Source of the DNA: Acidobacteriota bacterium
GTDB taxonomy: Bacteria; Acidobacteriota; Terriglobia; Bryobacterales; Bryobacteraceae
Reading direction: 5' to 3'
DNA length: 48,229 nucleotides
Assembly: GCA_026394015.1 (NCBI GenBank)
Contig: JAPKZA010000248.1
Span: forward strand, 1 to 48,229
Shown here: in pieces, positions 35,838-43,486 of the stretch
Layout of the letters: every line of letters begins with the position of its first letter
Numbering within the stretch: position 1 is the stretch's first letter
Notes under the pieces: model-generated
Told to the model about the DNA's origin: nothing
The model's input: the letters and a program-made list of their open reading frames with translations, nothing else
Databases searched by the model: none
Made by a program: the position numbers and the translations under genes

Positions 35838-36460
35838 GAAGAAAGTGTTTGTCCCGCCCGGGCTCGTACAGGCGCGTAACTATAGCGGTGTTCCGGCAGC
35901 GGGCCCCATCGGTCCAGCGCCGCCAAATGCTCCGGCGACCCATAACCCTTGTGACGCGCAAATCCATAGGCAGGATACTGCAAATCCAGCTCGCGCAAAC
36001 GGGCGTCCCTCGCCGTTTTCGCCAAAATCGATGCCGCCGCGATCGATCGCGACAACGCATCCCCGTGGATTACTCCCCGTTGCGGTATCGCCACATCTAC
36101 ACTCGTTGCATCCACTAACAAATAATCGGCCGGTCGCGACAAATTCTCTACCGCGCGCTTCATCGCCAACCTGGATGCCTGCAGAATATTGATCGCGTCA
36201 ATTTCTGCCGCCGACGCCCACCCGATCGCCCACGCCACCGACCTCTCCCGCAGCAACACTGCCAGCGCCTCTCGGTCCTGCTCGCTCACCTGCTTGGAAT
36301 CGTTCACGCCCCGCAGCGGCCGCTTTGGATCAAGGATGCAAGCAGCCGCGCAGACCGGACCGAACAGACAACCCCGCCCGGCCTCATCCACGCCGGCAAT
36401 GGCGCCAAAGCCCTGTTTGCGCAATTCGCGCTCGAAACGGGTAGAGCAAATCGGCGGCAA
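35834..36460 (-). CDS. rnhB: ribonuclease HII
   Basis: 208 residues. The catalytic acids are in GVDEAGRGCLFGPV, and further acidic residues in LLVDATSVD complete the site; SIAAASILAKTARD is the other family block. It nicks RNA/DNA hybrids at embedded ribonucleotides. The start codon is TTG at 36460 with GAGGG about 8 bases before it. It follows rplS after 23 bases, the common order in many bacteria. Confidence 0.94.
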   Translation of the reverse strand: MPPICSTRFERELRKQGFGAIAGVDEAGRGCLFGPVCAAACILDPKRPLRGVNDSKQVSEQDREALAVLLRERSVAWAIGWASAAEIDAINILQASRLAMKRAVENLSRPADYLLVDATSVDVAIPQRGVIHGDALSRSIAAASILAKTARDARLRELDLQYPAYGFARHKGYGSPEHLAALDRWGPLPEHRYSYAPVRARAGQTLSS

Positions 36461-36483
36461 TCAATCCCTCGCCGCGGTTACCC

Positions 36484-36831
36484 TTAGTCGCGCTCTTTCA
36501 GACGAGCCGCTTTGCCCTTCAACGCACGCAAATAGTACAGTTTCGCGCGACGGACAAAACCGGTCCGCACCACATCGAACCTGTCGATCGTCGGCGAGTT
36601 CAACGGGAAAATGCGCTCCACGCCCGTACCAAAGCTGATCTTGCGCACCGTGATCGTCGTGCTGATGCCTTTGTTCTTGCGCGCGATCAACGTCCCTTCA
36701 AAAACCTGAATGCGCTCTTTTTCGCCTTCGCGAATCTTAACGTGAACTTTGATCGTGTCGCCGATCCGCAGCACCGGCAGGTCGGTCCGCACCTGGGGCT
36801 GGGCGATTTTCGTGAGAGCTACATGTTGCAT
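36484..36831 (-). CDS. rplS: 50S ribosomal protein L19
   Basis: 115 residues with L19 features: [63 protein letters not shown] and [21 protein letters not shown]. It binds at the subunit interface. It lies 25 bases downstream of trmD in the classical rpsP-rimM-trmD-rplS order. Confidence 0.98.
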   Translation of the reverse strand: MQHVALTKIAQPQVRTDLPVLRIGDTIKVHVKIREGEKERIQVFEGTLIARKNKGISTTITVRKISFGTGVERIFPLNSPTIDRFDVVRTGFVRRAKLYYLRALKGKAARLKERD

Positions 36832-36856
36832 GATGAATTACCTCGGATGTTGAAAA

Positions 36857-37534
36857 CTAGGGAAGCAGATCGGGCCGATTCTTCTGCGTCTTCTCAAACG
36901 CAGCTTGGCGTCGCCATTGCCGGATCGCTTCATGGTTACCGCTCTGCAAAACTTCGGGAATTTTCCATCCGCGGAAGTCTGCCGGGCGGGTGTAATGCGG
37001 ATAATCGAGCAGCGGCTCCGAAAAACTCTCATTCGCGCGGGAAGCCTCGTTGCCAAGGACCCCGGGAAGCAATCGGGCTACTGCATCAATCACCAAAGCT
37101 GCCGCGAGTTCGCCGCCGCTCAAAACAAAATCACCGATCGAAATCTCTTCGTCCACCAAATGAGAAGCGACTCGCTCGTCAACTCCCTCGTACCTGCCAC
37201 AAATCAACAGCAGTTCCGACATCTGGCTTAACCGGCGCGCGGTCTGCTGTGTAAACAGCTTCCCTTGGGCCGACATAAGGACAACCTTTCTAGTATCGCT
37301 CTTTTTGGGAAAAATTGCTTCAGTGGCTAAAAAGACCGGTTCCGCTTTCAACAGCATCCCCTCGCCACCACCGAATGGCCGATCATCCACACTGCGATGG
37401 CGGTCAAACGTCCATTGCCGCAAATCGTGCATGTGGATTGAAACCACCCCCGCCTCGCTCGCCTTCGCCACCACCCCATGCCGGAACGGACCGTCAAAAA
37501 ACTCCGGAAAAATCGTCAGAACATGAAACTTCAT
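36857..37534 (-). CDS. trmD: tRNA (guanine-37-N1)-methyltransferase
   Basis: 225 residues of the SPOUT-class TrmD family: MKFHVLTIFPEFFDGPFRHGVVAKA, DDRPFGGGEGMLLKAEP, the AdoMet-knot segment LLICGRYEGVDERV and EISIGDFVLSGGELAAALVIDAVARLLPGVLG. It makes m1G37 in tRNA, which prevents frameshifting. It is 11 bases downstream of rimM. Its C-terminus (RRQAAFEKTQKNRPDLLP) is normal. Confidence 0.97.
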   Translation of the reverse strand: MKFHVLTIFPEFFDGPFRHGVVAKASEAGVVSIHMHDLRQWTFDRHRSVDDRPFGGGEGMLLKAEPVFLATEAIFPKKSDTRKVVLMSAQGKLFTQQTARRLSQMSELLLICGRYEGVDERVASHLVDEEISIGDFVLSGGELAAALVIDAVARLLPGVLGNEASRANESFSEPLLDYPHYTRPADFRGWKIPEVLQSGNHEAIRQWRRQAAFEKTQKNRPDLLP

Positions 37535-37545
37535 GGTGCCAAAAC

Positions 37546-38076
37546 TTACTTGCGGTTCAAATCCAACAGACCGTCCGGGACATTCACCCGGATCTCCCGG
37601 TTCGCCGGATCGATCACCGGACAGATCGCCCGCGACAGTGGAATCAATACGCCATTCTCTAACTCAATTAAGTTCGAACCGGGCATCTCCAGCGCCGCCG
37701 CGACCACCCCCAACTGTTCCCCCGACGTCGCGTCTTTCACCACGCAACCCGGCAAATCAGTCAAGTAGTACTCGCCCTCGGCTAACGGGGCCCGCTGCGC
37801 AAACGGAATCCGCACCTCGCCGCCGCGAAATCGCTCGGCGTCATTGATGCTATCCACCCCGACGAACTTCAGAATCAACTGGTCCTGATGCAGCCAGGCT
37901 TCTTCCACCTGGTGCTGACCCATCTCTTCTTCTTTCGCACTGAAGAGCCAGACCGTACCCAAATCCAGATACCGCTCCGGACCCTTCGACAAATCCACGC
38001 ACAACAATTCCCCGCGGTTTCCCCGCGGGCGGCTCACTTCAGCCAGCGTCACCCACTCCGGGTTTTGCCCACTCAC
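37546..38076 (-). CDS. rimM: 16S rRNA processing protein RimM
   Basis: 176 residues. The N-terminal RimM barrel begins VTLAEVSRPRGNRGELLCVDL, and a PRC-barrel follows with YYLTDLPGCVVKDATSGEQLGVV and ENGVLIPLSRAICPVIDPANREIRV. It helps assemble the 30S head around S19. The start codon is GTG at 38076. It is 6 bases downstream of the KH-domain gene. Confidence 0.94.
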   Translation of the reverse strand: MSGQNPEWVTLAEVSRPRGNRGELLCVDLSKGPERYLDLGTVWLFSAKEEEMGQHQVEEAWLHQDQLILKFVGVDSINDAERFRGGEVRIPFAQRAPLAEGEYYLTDLPGCVVKDATSGEQLGVVAAALEMPGSNLIELENGVLIPLSRAICPVIDPANREIRVNVPDGLLDLNRK

Positions 38077-38082
38077 GGTCGC

Positions 38083-38334
38083 CTACTTCTCCTCGACGAT
38101 TTCTAGGCTCACCCGTCGATTCGCTTTCATCCCGGCAGCAATCAACAACGTCCGCATCGACCGTGCCGTGCGTCCCTGTTTGCCAATTACCTTGCCCAGA
38201 TCCGACGCCGCTACCCGCAGCGTCAGCGCCGAACCCTGCTCGCCGGAAGCCGTTTCCGTCACGACCACCTCCGACGGATGCTCCACGATCGCTTTCGCAA
38301 TCCTTTCGACGAGCTCTTTCAGCGAAGACTCCAT
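38083..38334 (-). CDS. khpA: KH-domain RNA-binding protein (KhpA-type)
   Basis: 83 residues from the ATG at 38334 ([20 protein letters not shown]). The KH GxxG loop is in [19 protein letters not shown]. This small protein is almost always found between rpsP and rimM, as here; in other bacteria it binds RNA and affects cell-wall growth. The gap to rpsP is 2 bases. The frame is open upstream to 38421 inside rpsP, and that extension is rejected. Confidence 0.93.
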   Translation of the reverse strand: MESSLKELVERIAKAIVEHPSEVVVTETASGEQGSALTLRVAASDLGKVIGKQGRTARSMRTLLIAAGMKANRRVSLEIVEEK

Positions 38335-38336
38335 GA

Positions 38337-38591
38337 CTATGCAGCCACAGGAGCCGGAGCCGGGTTCGACCTCACGAGCCGCGCCACCGTATCCGAAGGC
38401 TGAGCGCCTACCTTTACCCAATGCTCGAAACGGCTGTGGTCCAAAACCACCGTCGCCGGTTCCGTCAGCGGATCATAATGCCCCAGCACTTCCAGCGCTT
38501 TGCTGTCGCGCGCCCGTTCTTTCTGAATCACAACTACACGATAGGTCGGTTTCTTTTTCGATCCGAACCGCGCGAGACGAATTGCCAACAT
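38337..38591 (-). CDS. rpsP: 30S ribosomal protein S16
   Basis: 84 residues with the S16 core: [36 protein letters not shown] and the [17 protein letters not shown] segment. An Ala/Pro-rich end (NPAPAPVAA) extends it slightly. It lies 29 bases downstream of ffh and 2 bases before khpA. Confidence 0.98.
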   Translation of the reverse strand: MLAIRLARFGSKKKPTYRVVVIQKERARDSKALEVLGHYDPLTEPATVVLDHSRFEHWVKVGAQPSDTVARLVRSNPAPAPVAA

Positions 38592-38620
38592 TGTTTCTCT
38601 ATACTCCTAAGGAATTCTTG

Positions 38621-40018
38621 CTAAAACTTAAAATTGCCGAGATCGCCCATCGAAGGGAGTTTGCCCAGCTTGCCGAGCTTCTTGCCCAGGAAACCCTGGC
38701 CCGACAGCGCACCCGAAAAGGTCTTCATCATCTTTCGGGCTTGCGTGTACTGCTTCAAAAGGTTGTTCACGTCCTCAACCGACGTCCCCGATCCCTTTGC
38801 GATCCGACGGCGGCGGGAGCCGTTAATCAACATATGGTTCTCGCGCTCTTTCGGCGTCATCGAATCGATGATCGCCACCACGCGATTTAACTCTTTCTCG
38901 TCCACTTTAGCATTTTTCAGCTCTTTCATCATGCTCCCACCCATTCCCGGTAGGTTCGGCATCATCCCCATCAAGTCCCCTAACGGACCCAGCTTCCGAA
39001 TCTGCTTCAACTGATTCCGGAAATCGGTCAACGTAAACTCGTTATCAATGAGTTTGCGCTGCATCTCTTCGGCCTGCTTCTTATCGATGGTCTCCTCGAC
39101 CTTCTCGATCAGACTCAGCACGTCCCCCATTCCCAGAATCCGGTTTGCTACCCGGTCCGGATGGAACAACTCAAACGCGTCCGGCTTCTCCCCCAAGCCA
39201 ATGTACTTCAACGGCTGACCCGTAATCGATCGAATCGACAGCGCCGCACCACCCCGAGCGTCGCCGTCCATCTTCGTTAATATGATACCCGTGATCCCCA
39301 ACTGCTTGTGGAACTGCTCGGCCGACTTCACCGCGTCCTGGCCCGTCATTGCATCGGCAACAAACAAGATCTCGGTCGGCTGAAAAGTCTCCTTCAACTC
39401 GGCCAATTCCGCCATCAACGCGTCATCTATATGCAGACGACCCGCCGTGTCGATCAAAACCACATCCCGACCCGTCTGAATCGCTTCCCGCCGCGCCGAT
39501 TTCGCCAACTCCAGCGGCTTCGACTCCTCCGCCGTCCCCGCATATAAAGGTAGCGCCAACTGCTTGGCCAAAACCGCCAGCTGGTCCCGCGCAGCCGGTC
39601 GGTAAACGTCTACCGATACCATTAAGGGTGAATGCTGGTTCTTCGACAGCCAACGCGCCAACTTCGCCGTCGACGTCGTCTTGCCCGACCCCTGCAACCC
39701 CACTATCATAATGACCGTCGGCGGGTCGTTCGCAAACCGCAACCGCGACGCATGCGTCCCCAGAGTTTTGATCAACTCCTCATGGACGATCTTCACCACC
39801 TGCTGCGCCGGAGATAACGCCGCCAAAACCTCTTGGCCCAGCGCCTTCTCCTTCACCGCCGCAATCAACTGCTTCACGACCGTAAAATGGACGTCGGCTT
39901 CGAGCAACGCTACGCGAATTTCGCGGAGCGCCGCTTCCATATTCTCGGCGGTGAGCTTCCCTTCGCCGCGCAAATTCTTGAAAACGCGCTGCAGCTTGTC
40001 GGAGAGGTTATCAAACAT
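38621..40018 (-). CDS. ffh: signal recognition particle protein Ffh
   Basis: 465 residues from the ATG at 40018 (MFDNLSDKLQRVFKNLRG); the open frame reaches 40150 but the extra part is not conserved. The GTPase domain shows GLQGSGKTTSTAKLA, DTAGRLHID and TKMDGDARGG. The methionine-rich M domain (about 320-450, with LPGMGGSMMKELK and RRRRIAKGSGTSVEDVN) binds signal peptides and 4.5S RNA. It brings nascent membrane and exported proteins to FtsY and SecYEG. It heads the long minus-strand cluster that also encodes two signal peptidases. Confidence 0.97.
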   Translation of the reverse strand: MFDNLSDKLQRVFKNLRGEGKLTAENMEAALREIRVALLEADVHFTVVKQLIAAVKEKALGQEVLAALSPAQQVVKIVHEELIKTLGTHASRLRFANDPPTVIMIVGLQGSGKTTSTAKLARWLSKNQHSPLMVSVDVYRPAARDQLAVLAKQLALPLYAGTAEESKPLELAKSARREAIQTGRDVVLIDTAGRLHIDDALMAELAELKETFQPTEILFVADAMTGQDAVKSAEQFHKQLGITGIILTKMDGDARGGAALSIRSITGQPLKYIGLGEKPDAFELFHPDRVANRILGMGDVLSLIEKVEETIDKKQAEEMQRKLIDNEFTLTDFRNQLKQIRKLGPLGDLMGMMPNLPGMGGSMMKELKNAKVDEKELNRVVAIIDSMTPKERENHMLINGSRRRRIAKGSGTSVEDVNNLLKQYTQARKMMKTFSGALSGQGFLGKKLGKLGKLPSMGDLGNFKF

Positions 40019-40235
40019 GAGTAAACGCGCGGGCTCTAGGCACCCGTGTAGACGTTCTTTCATCATAGCGTCGCTGACGCCAGTCCGCAACCCATGCCGC
40101 GAAACGCTTCTATGGTCTATTCCCTTGCTAACGAAAGGACTAGGGCCCAACTGTAGCTCTAGTCAGGATTTCGTACCTCCCCTGTCCTCGAAAGTGGCCC
40201 ACCGGTCAGCTTTAGTTTTCGCCCGATCCTTAAAG

Positions 40236-40259
40236 TGTGGCCGTAGTACTACGGCCACA
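40236..40259. promoter_or_regulatory. 24-base perfect palindrome
   Basis: TGTGGCCGTAGT (40236-40247) is followed at once by its exact reverse complement, ACTACGGCCACA (40248-40259). There is no spacer and no T-run after it, so a dimeric repressor or activator site is likelier than a terminator. It lies about 150 bases upstream of the -35 element of the PEP-CTERM gene and about 220 bases upstream of ffh. Confidence 0.55.
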
Positions 40260-40323
40260 GAATCCCAAAACCATCCTGTTGGTATTTGTAAATGATAGAA
40301 AAGAAGCTGGTTACATAAGTTTT

Positions 40324-40337
40324 ACGAGAATTCTCGT
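40324..40337. promoter_or_regulatory. 14-base perfect palindrome
   Basis: ACGAGAATTCTCGT is its own reverse complement. It lies 50 bases upstream of the -35 hexamer of the PEP-CTERM promoter, a good position for an activator or repressor. No family of regulator is recognised from it. Confidence 0.45.
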
Positions 40338-40387
40338 GAGCCGCTCCACTAGTAGTACGAACACCTGAATCCAGATGGCTAAAACTA

Positions 40388-40417
40388 TTGACACGGATTT
40401 AGATTTCCTTGTATAGT
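40388..40417 (+). promoter_or_regulatory. sigma70-type promoter of the PEP-CTERM gene
   Basis: TTGACA at 40388-40393 and TATAGT at 40412-40417 are separated by 18 bases. The -35 is a perfect consensus hexamer and the -10 matches in five of six places. Transcription should start near 40424, giving a leader of about 75 bases with a possible hairpin (GGGGC at 40443-40447, GCCCC at 40455-40459). Confidence 0.75.
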
Positions 40418-40488
40418 ATGGAGGTACTCATAAGGAATGGTTGGGGCGTGTATGGCCCCTACTGGCCTTTTGAACATACAAATCCTTC

Positions 40489-40501
40489 GGAGGAATGAAT
40501 G
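40489..40501 (+). promoter_or_regulatory. strong ribosome-binding site with two nested ATGs
   Basis: GGAGGA (40489-40494) is followed by ATGAATG. The first ATG (40495) opens a nine-codon frame that ends in TAG; the second (40499) is the start of the PEP-CTERM gene, chosen because the signal peptide follows. The same 14 bases, GGAGGAATGAATGA, occur at the start of the gene at 43112. Confidence 0.6.
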
Positions 40502-41302
40502 AAAAAATCTCTTTTGGCCTTTAGCCTGATGGCTTTCGGCTGTCTCCAGCTCAGCGCCGCTCCTTGCGTCCCCGGTACCTTGGCTTCCTTGGCGGCACTC
40601 GGCGCCGGTGGTTGCGAAATCACCAACGGTCCTAACACCTGGAACCTCAACACCTTTGGGTTCTCTGCTGGTAACCCCACCTTCACCAACTACGCGGGTC
40701 AAGGCGTTCAGACGACCAGCAATTTCAACGTGAGCTTCGCTCTCAACCCCACCAACTTCAGTGGTGGCTTTTCGGTTACTCTCACCCCGACCGTTTCGAA
40801 CTACTTCGGGTTCACTGCCGGAGCCACTTCGAACGGCGCTCAGCAGTTCAACATGGAATCCACGTTCCGTATCGCCAACAACACCGGAAGTGCGCTCATC
40901 ACCCGTGTCGGTGGGTCTATTGACGGTGCTGCTGCTTCCGTGCCCGTTGTCGGCGTTCCGAACCCGGCTGTCACCTTGCAGAAGTACATCCAACAGCTGA
41001 GCAACACCAGCTTGCAGTCGATCCTTCAGCCGGACACGAGCTCGCTCCCCGGTTCCGCCTACGTCATCACCCCGCCCACCGCCTTCAACCCCGCGTTGTT
41101 GACGGAGGGCGTTGGCAGCTTGGTCATCGTTGACCGCCTCCGTCTCGACGGTGGTAACACGATCGGCAACAGCGCCTCGCTCGCCAGCTACACCAACTAC
41201 TTCGCTCCGGCCGCCGTCCAAACGGGTATCCCCGAGCCGATGACTTTCGCCCTGATGGGTGCTGGCCTTATCGGTCTCGCCGTCCTCCGCCGCCGCAAGT
41301 AG
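40499..41302 (+). CDS. exported PEP-CTERM sorting-domain protein
   Basis: 267 residues. A signal peptide (MKKSLLAFSLMAFGCLQLSAA) precedes a domain of about 215 residues rich in Asn, Thr, Ser and Gly, with many beta-type segments. The C-terminus is a textbook PEP-CTERM tail: IPEPMTFALMGAGLIGLAVL followed by RRRK. Exosortase recognises such tails and delivers the protein to the surface, often with exopolysaccharide. No exosortase gene is in the window. A strong promoter and ribosome site, and an intrinsic terminator after the stop, suggest an abundant protein from a single-gene transcript. Confidence 0.9.
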   Translation: MKKSLLAFSLMAFGCLQLSAAPCVPGTLASLAALGAGGCEITNGPNTWNLNTFGFSAGNPTFTNYAGQGVQTTSNFNVSFALNPTNFSGGFSVTLTPTVSNYFGFTAGATSNGAQQFNMESTFRIANNTGSALITRVGGSIDGAAASVPVVGVPNPAVTLQKYIQQLSNTSLQSILQPDTSSLPGSAYVITPPTAFNPALLTEGVGSLVIVDRLRLDGGNTIGNSASLASYTNYFAPAAVQTGIPEPMTFALMGAGLIGLAVLRRRK

Positions 41303-41316
41303 TTCTGGCCAAAACC

Positions 41317-41364
41317 AAACTAAAGTGGCCTCCGCGCTTACCGGCGCGGAGGCCACTTTAGTTT
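41317..41364 (+). terminator. intrinsic terminator of the PEP-CTERM gene
   Basis: A 21-pair perfect stem, from AACTAAAGTGGCC through TCCGCGC (41317-41337) and its complement at 41344-41364, with a 6-base loop TTACCG. It is followed by TTA on the plus strand and preceded by AAAACC. The T-run is partly in the stem. It lies 14 bases after the stop codon. Confidence 0.9.
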
Positions 41365-41379
41365 TTATCCACGCAAAAA

Positions 41380-41411
41380 ACCGCCGGAAGCGCTTACGCG
41401 CGTCCGGCGGT
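41380..41411 (-). terminator. intrinsic terminator of the IscA/ErpA-type gene
   Basis: On the minus strand ACCGCCGGA and TCCGGCGGT arms (41380-41388 and 41403-41411) pair, with an inner GCGC stem, one mismatch and a 4-base loop. Read on the minus strand it is followed by TTTTTT, the hallmark of an intrinsic terminator. It faces the terminator of the converging gene only 15 bases away. Confidence 0.85.
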
Positions 41412-41445
41412 AACTCTCCAATCGTGTCGATACTCAGTCTGAAGG

Positions 41446-41769
41446 CTAAACGCTGAACGAACTGCCACAACCACAGGTCGACTTCACCTGAGGATTGTTG
41501 AACTTAAATCCGGAACCTTCCAAGGAGTCCACGTAATCCACCTCCACACCTTCAAGATACAGTAGGCTCGCCTGATCGACGAACACCTTCAACGGTCCGT
41601 ATGCGTACGTCTTGTCCAGCATGCTCGGCGTGTTCTCAAATGCCATCGAGTAGCTGAAGCCCGAACAGCCACCGCCCACCACGGAAATCCGCAATCCATT
41701 TGGCTTCGGTTCCTGAGAATCCAGAATTTCCGCTACCTTACCAATCGCTCGCTCTGTTAAATTGATCAT
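41446..41769 (-). CDS. iron-sulfur cluster insertion protein (IscA/ErpA/HesB family)
   Basis: 107 residues, the usual size. The three ligand cysteines are C35 in GGGCSGFSY and C99/C101 in the C-terminal CGCGSSFSV. It carries or inserts Fe-S clusters, for example into fumarase and other enzymes. AAGGAG lies about 9 bases before the ATG. It appears monocistronic and ends at its own hairpin terminator. Confidence 0.94.
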   Translation of the reverse strand: MINLTERAIGKVAEILDSQEPKPNGLRISVVGGGCSGFSYSMAFENTPSMLDKTYAYGPLKVFVDQASLLYLEGVEVDYVDSLEGSGFKFNNPQVKSTCGCGSSFSV

Positions 41770-41920
41770 AGTTGTCTCACTCCTTGCCCAATCGGCGCGG
41801 TCTATTTCAGTTTAACCCGTCCCGATCGGTAGATATACCCTCATCTGATGCATCAACACCCTATTGCGATGCACCTCACCTTTTCGAAACCAAATCCAAA
41901 ATCGATACGTCCGACCTACC

Positions 41921-42550
41921 ATGAGCGGCGTATTGGATGTATTGAGCTTCCCGATTGCGGGTTCGGCCAACCGGACGAAGACTAAAGTGGACCACAGCAC
42001 CTCTGACGAAGCGCTGCTCGTTCGCCGGGTGCAAGCCGGCGACGAAATGGCCTTTCGCGATATCGTCGAACGATTCCAGTCGAAGGTCTATTCGATCATC
42101 TATGGCATCTTGCGCAACCGCAACGACGCCGAGGATATCGCCCAGCAGGTCTTTGCCAAAGTCTACTTCTCCATCCGGAACTTCGATTTCCGCAGCTCCC
42201 TGCTGACGTGGATCTACAAGATCACCGTCAACGAGTGCTACGACTATCTCCGCAAAAAGAAGGTCCGCAAGCTCGTCTACGAAAGTGATTTCTCCGAAGA
42301 CGACGCCATGCGCATGGAAAACTCCGAAGGCGCTACCGACCACCACGCTCCCGTGGATCAACGCCTCGCCAATCGGGATCTCGTCGTCAAACTCATTCTT
42401 CTCAAAGAAGTTGAGGGTCACTCGGTTGAAGAGCTAGCGCAAATGACCGGAATGAACGAGAATACTATTAAAGTCAAACTGTTCCGGGCCCGGCAAAAGC
42501 TGCTTAAGTCAGCCCAACGCCTGCTGCGTATCCCTGCCCGGAGCGTGTAA
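41921..42550 (+). CDS. ECF-type RNA polymerase sigma factor
   Basis: 209 residues from the ATG at 41921 (MSGVLDVLSFPIAG); an ATG at 41864 would add 19 residues that do not resemble the family. Region 2 is LLVRRVQAGDEMAFRDIVERF through DAEDIAQQVFAKVY and TWIYKITVNECYDYLRKKK. Region 4 is VEGHSVEELAQMTGMNENTIKVKLFRARQKL. It directs polymerase to stress or envelope genes. The next gene is its likely anti-sigma factor. The 151 bases upstream hold a small palindrome, TGATGCATCA at 41846-41855. Confidence 0.92.
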   Translation: MSGVLDVLSFPIAGSANRTKTKVDHSTSDEALLVRRVQAGDEMAFRDIVERFQSKVYSIIYGILRNRNDAEDIAQQVFAKVYFSIRNFDFRSSLLTWIYKITVNECYDYLRKKKVRKLVYESDFSEDDAMRMENSEGATDHHAPVDQRLANRDLVVKLILLKEVEGHSVEELAQMTGMNENTIKVKLFRARQKLLKSAQRLLRIPARSV

Positions 42551-42600
42551 GCTTGTTGTCGTCCAGTACCGCAGAGAAAAGAACAGGAATAGGTCAGGGT

Positions 42601-43086
42601 ATGCATCGTTCAGTGGAAGATCATATCGAAGAGTTTCTCGAAGGCCGCCTCACCGGCATCGCCCGCGAGACGTTCGAAGCGCACGTGGCCGTTTGCCGCC
42701 AATGTCACGACTTGGCCGTGCAGATGCAGTCCCACTCCGCCTTTCTGCAATGCCTCGCCGCCCCCGCTGAACTTGAGCCGCCTCCTGGTTTTTACGCCCG
42801 TGTCATGCGTCGGGTTGAATCCGAAGCCCGGCCCTCGTTCTGGTCTCTGCTCCTGGATCCCATCTTCGGCCGCCGACTCGTTTACGCCTCGGCCTCTCTG
42901 GTGATCCTGATGGGCGTCTTCCTTCTGGCCACGGAACCGGTCCATCATGAACTCGCCAGTACACCGGTTCATGCCTTGGCACAACCCAACGTCGAGCAAC
43001 CTGCTCACGAGCAACCCGCCTCTCCGGACAAGGTCCAGCAGGGCCGCGACTCGCTGCTGGTGACTTTGGCCACCTTCGGCGAATAG
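42601..43086 (+). CDS. zinc-binding anti-sigma factor
   Basis: 161 residues from the ATG at 42601. The N-terminal half is a zf-HC2/ZAS-type anti-sigma domain with HVAVCRQC (H-x3-C-x2-C), and one membrane span follows near residues 95-115 (LVYASASLVILMGVFLL). The periplasmic tail is Pro/Gln-rich. It would hold the ECF sigma factor at the membrane. AGGTCAGGGT before the ATG supports this start over one at 42553. It lies 50 bases after the sigma gene and 25 before the Spy-like gene. Confidence 0.88.
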   Translation: MHRSVEDHIEEFLEGRLTGIARETFEAHVAVCRQCHDLAVQMQSHSAFLQCLAAPAELEPPPGFYARVMRRVESEARPSFWSLLLDPIFGRRLVYASASLVILMGVFLLATEPVHHELASTPVHALAQPNVEQPAHEQPASPDKVQQGRDSLLVTLATFGE

Positions 43087-43111
43087 GAGCTATCGTGAAT
43101 TGGAGGAATGA

Positions 43112-43486
43112 ATGATTCGCGGGGGAGAGCCTTGGAAGAATACGCAAATCCTGTTCACCCTGGGCCTCGTATTCCTTTGCGGTGCCATCGCCGGCGCGAT
43201 CGTCTATCGCGCCTCCTCTCAGCCCGTCAAGGCCGTCTCCTGGAACGATAACAACAAAGAGGTAACCCTCAATCGTCTCCAAAAAGAGCTCCAGCTAACC
43301 CCCGATCAAACCGCCCAAATCGAAACTATCCTCGACGATTTCACCATGTACTACCAGATGCTCCAAGCCCAGATGGACGAAGTCCGAGCGAACGGCAAGT
43401 CCGGCATGGAGCAGGTCCTCAACGAAGAGCAGCGCAAAAAGTTCGGCCGCATCATGCACGACTTTCGCGATAAGCAGATCCGCTAG
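43112..43486 (+). CDS. membrane-anchored Spy/CnrX-like sensor protein
   Basis: 124 residues. One N-terminal span (ILFTLGLVFLCGAIAGAIVY) leaves a helical periplasmic domain with LQLTPDQTAQIETILDDF and VLNEEQRKKFGRIMHDF, the LTxxQ-like pattern of Spy, CpxP and CnrX. With the sigma and anti-sigma genes just upstream it resembles the CnrX-CnrY-CnrH arrangement, where the periplasmic sensor senses metal or misfolding. That role is inferred. The ribosome-binding site is GGAGGA. The 3' end overlaps the convergent rsmE gene by 35 bases. Confidence 0.82.
   Translation: MIRGGEPWKNTQILFTLGLVFLCGAIAGAIVYRASSQPVKAVSWNDNNKEVTLNRLQKELQLTPDQTAQIETILDDFTMYYQMLQAQMDEVRANGKSGMEQVLNEEQRKKFGRIMHDFRDKQIR

Larger units (their letters stand above)
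40019..40498. other. long divergent regulatory gap between ffh and the PEP-CTERM gene
   Basis: 480 bases without a convincing gene. It holds a sigma70-type promoter for the PEP-CTERM gene, two perfect palindromes, a small hairpin in the leader and, presumably, the ffh promoter near 40040-40140, which I could not define. It is richer in A and T from about 40265 to 40420 than the flanking genes. Separate entries describe the parts. Confidence 0.6.

Noticed and set aside
40385-41470. 361-codon minus-strand open frame opposite the PEP-CTERM gene
   Set aside because: It crosses the promoter, both terminators and the end of the facing gene. The plus-strand gene has a signal peptide and sorting tail.
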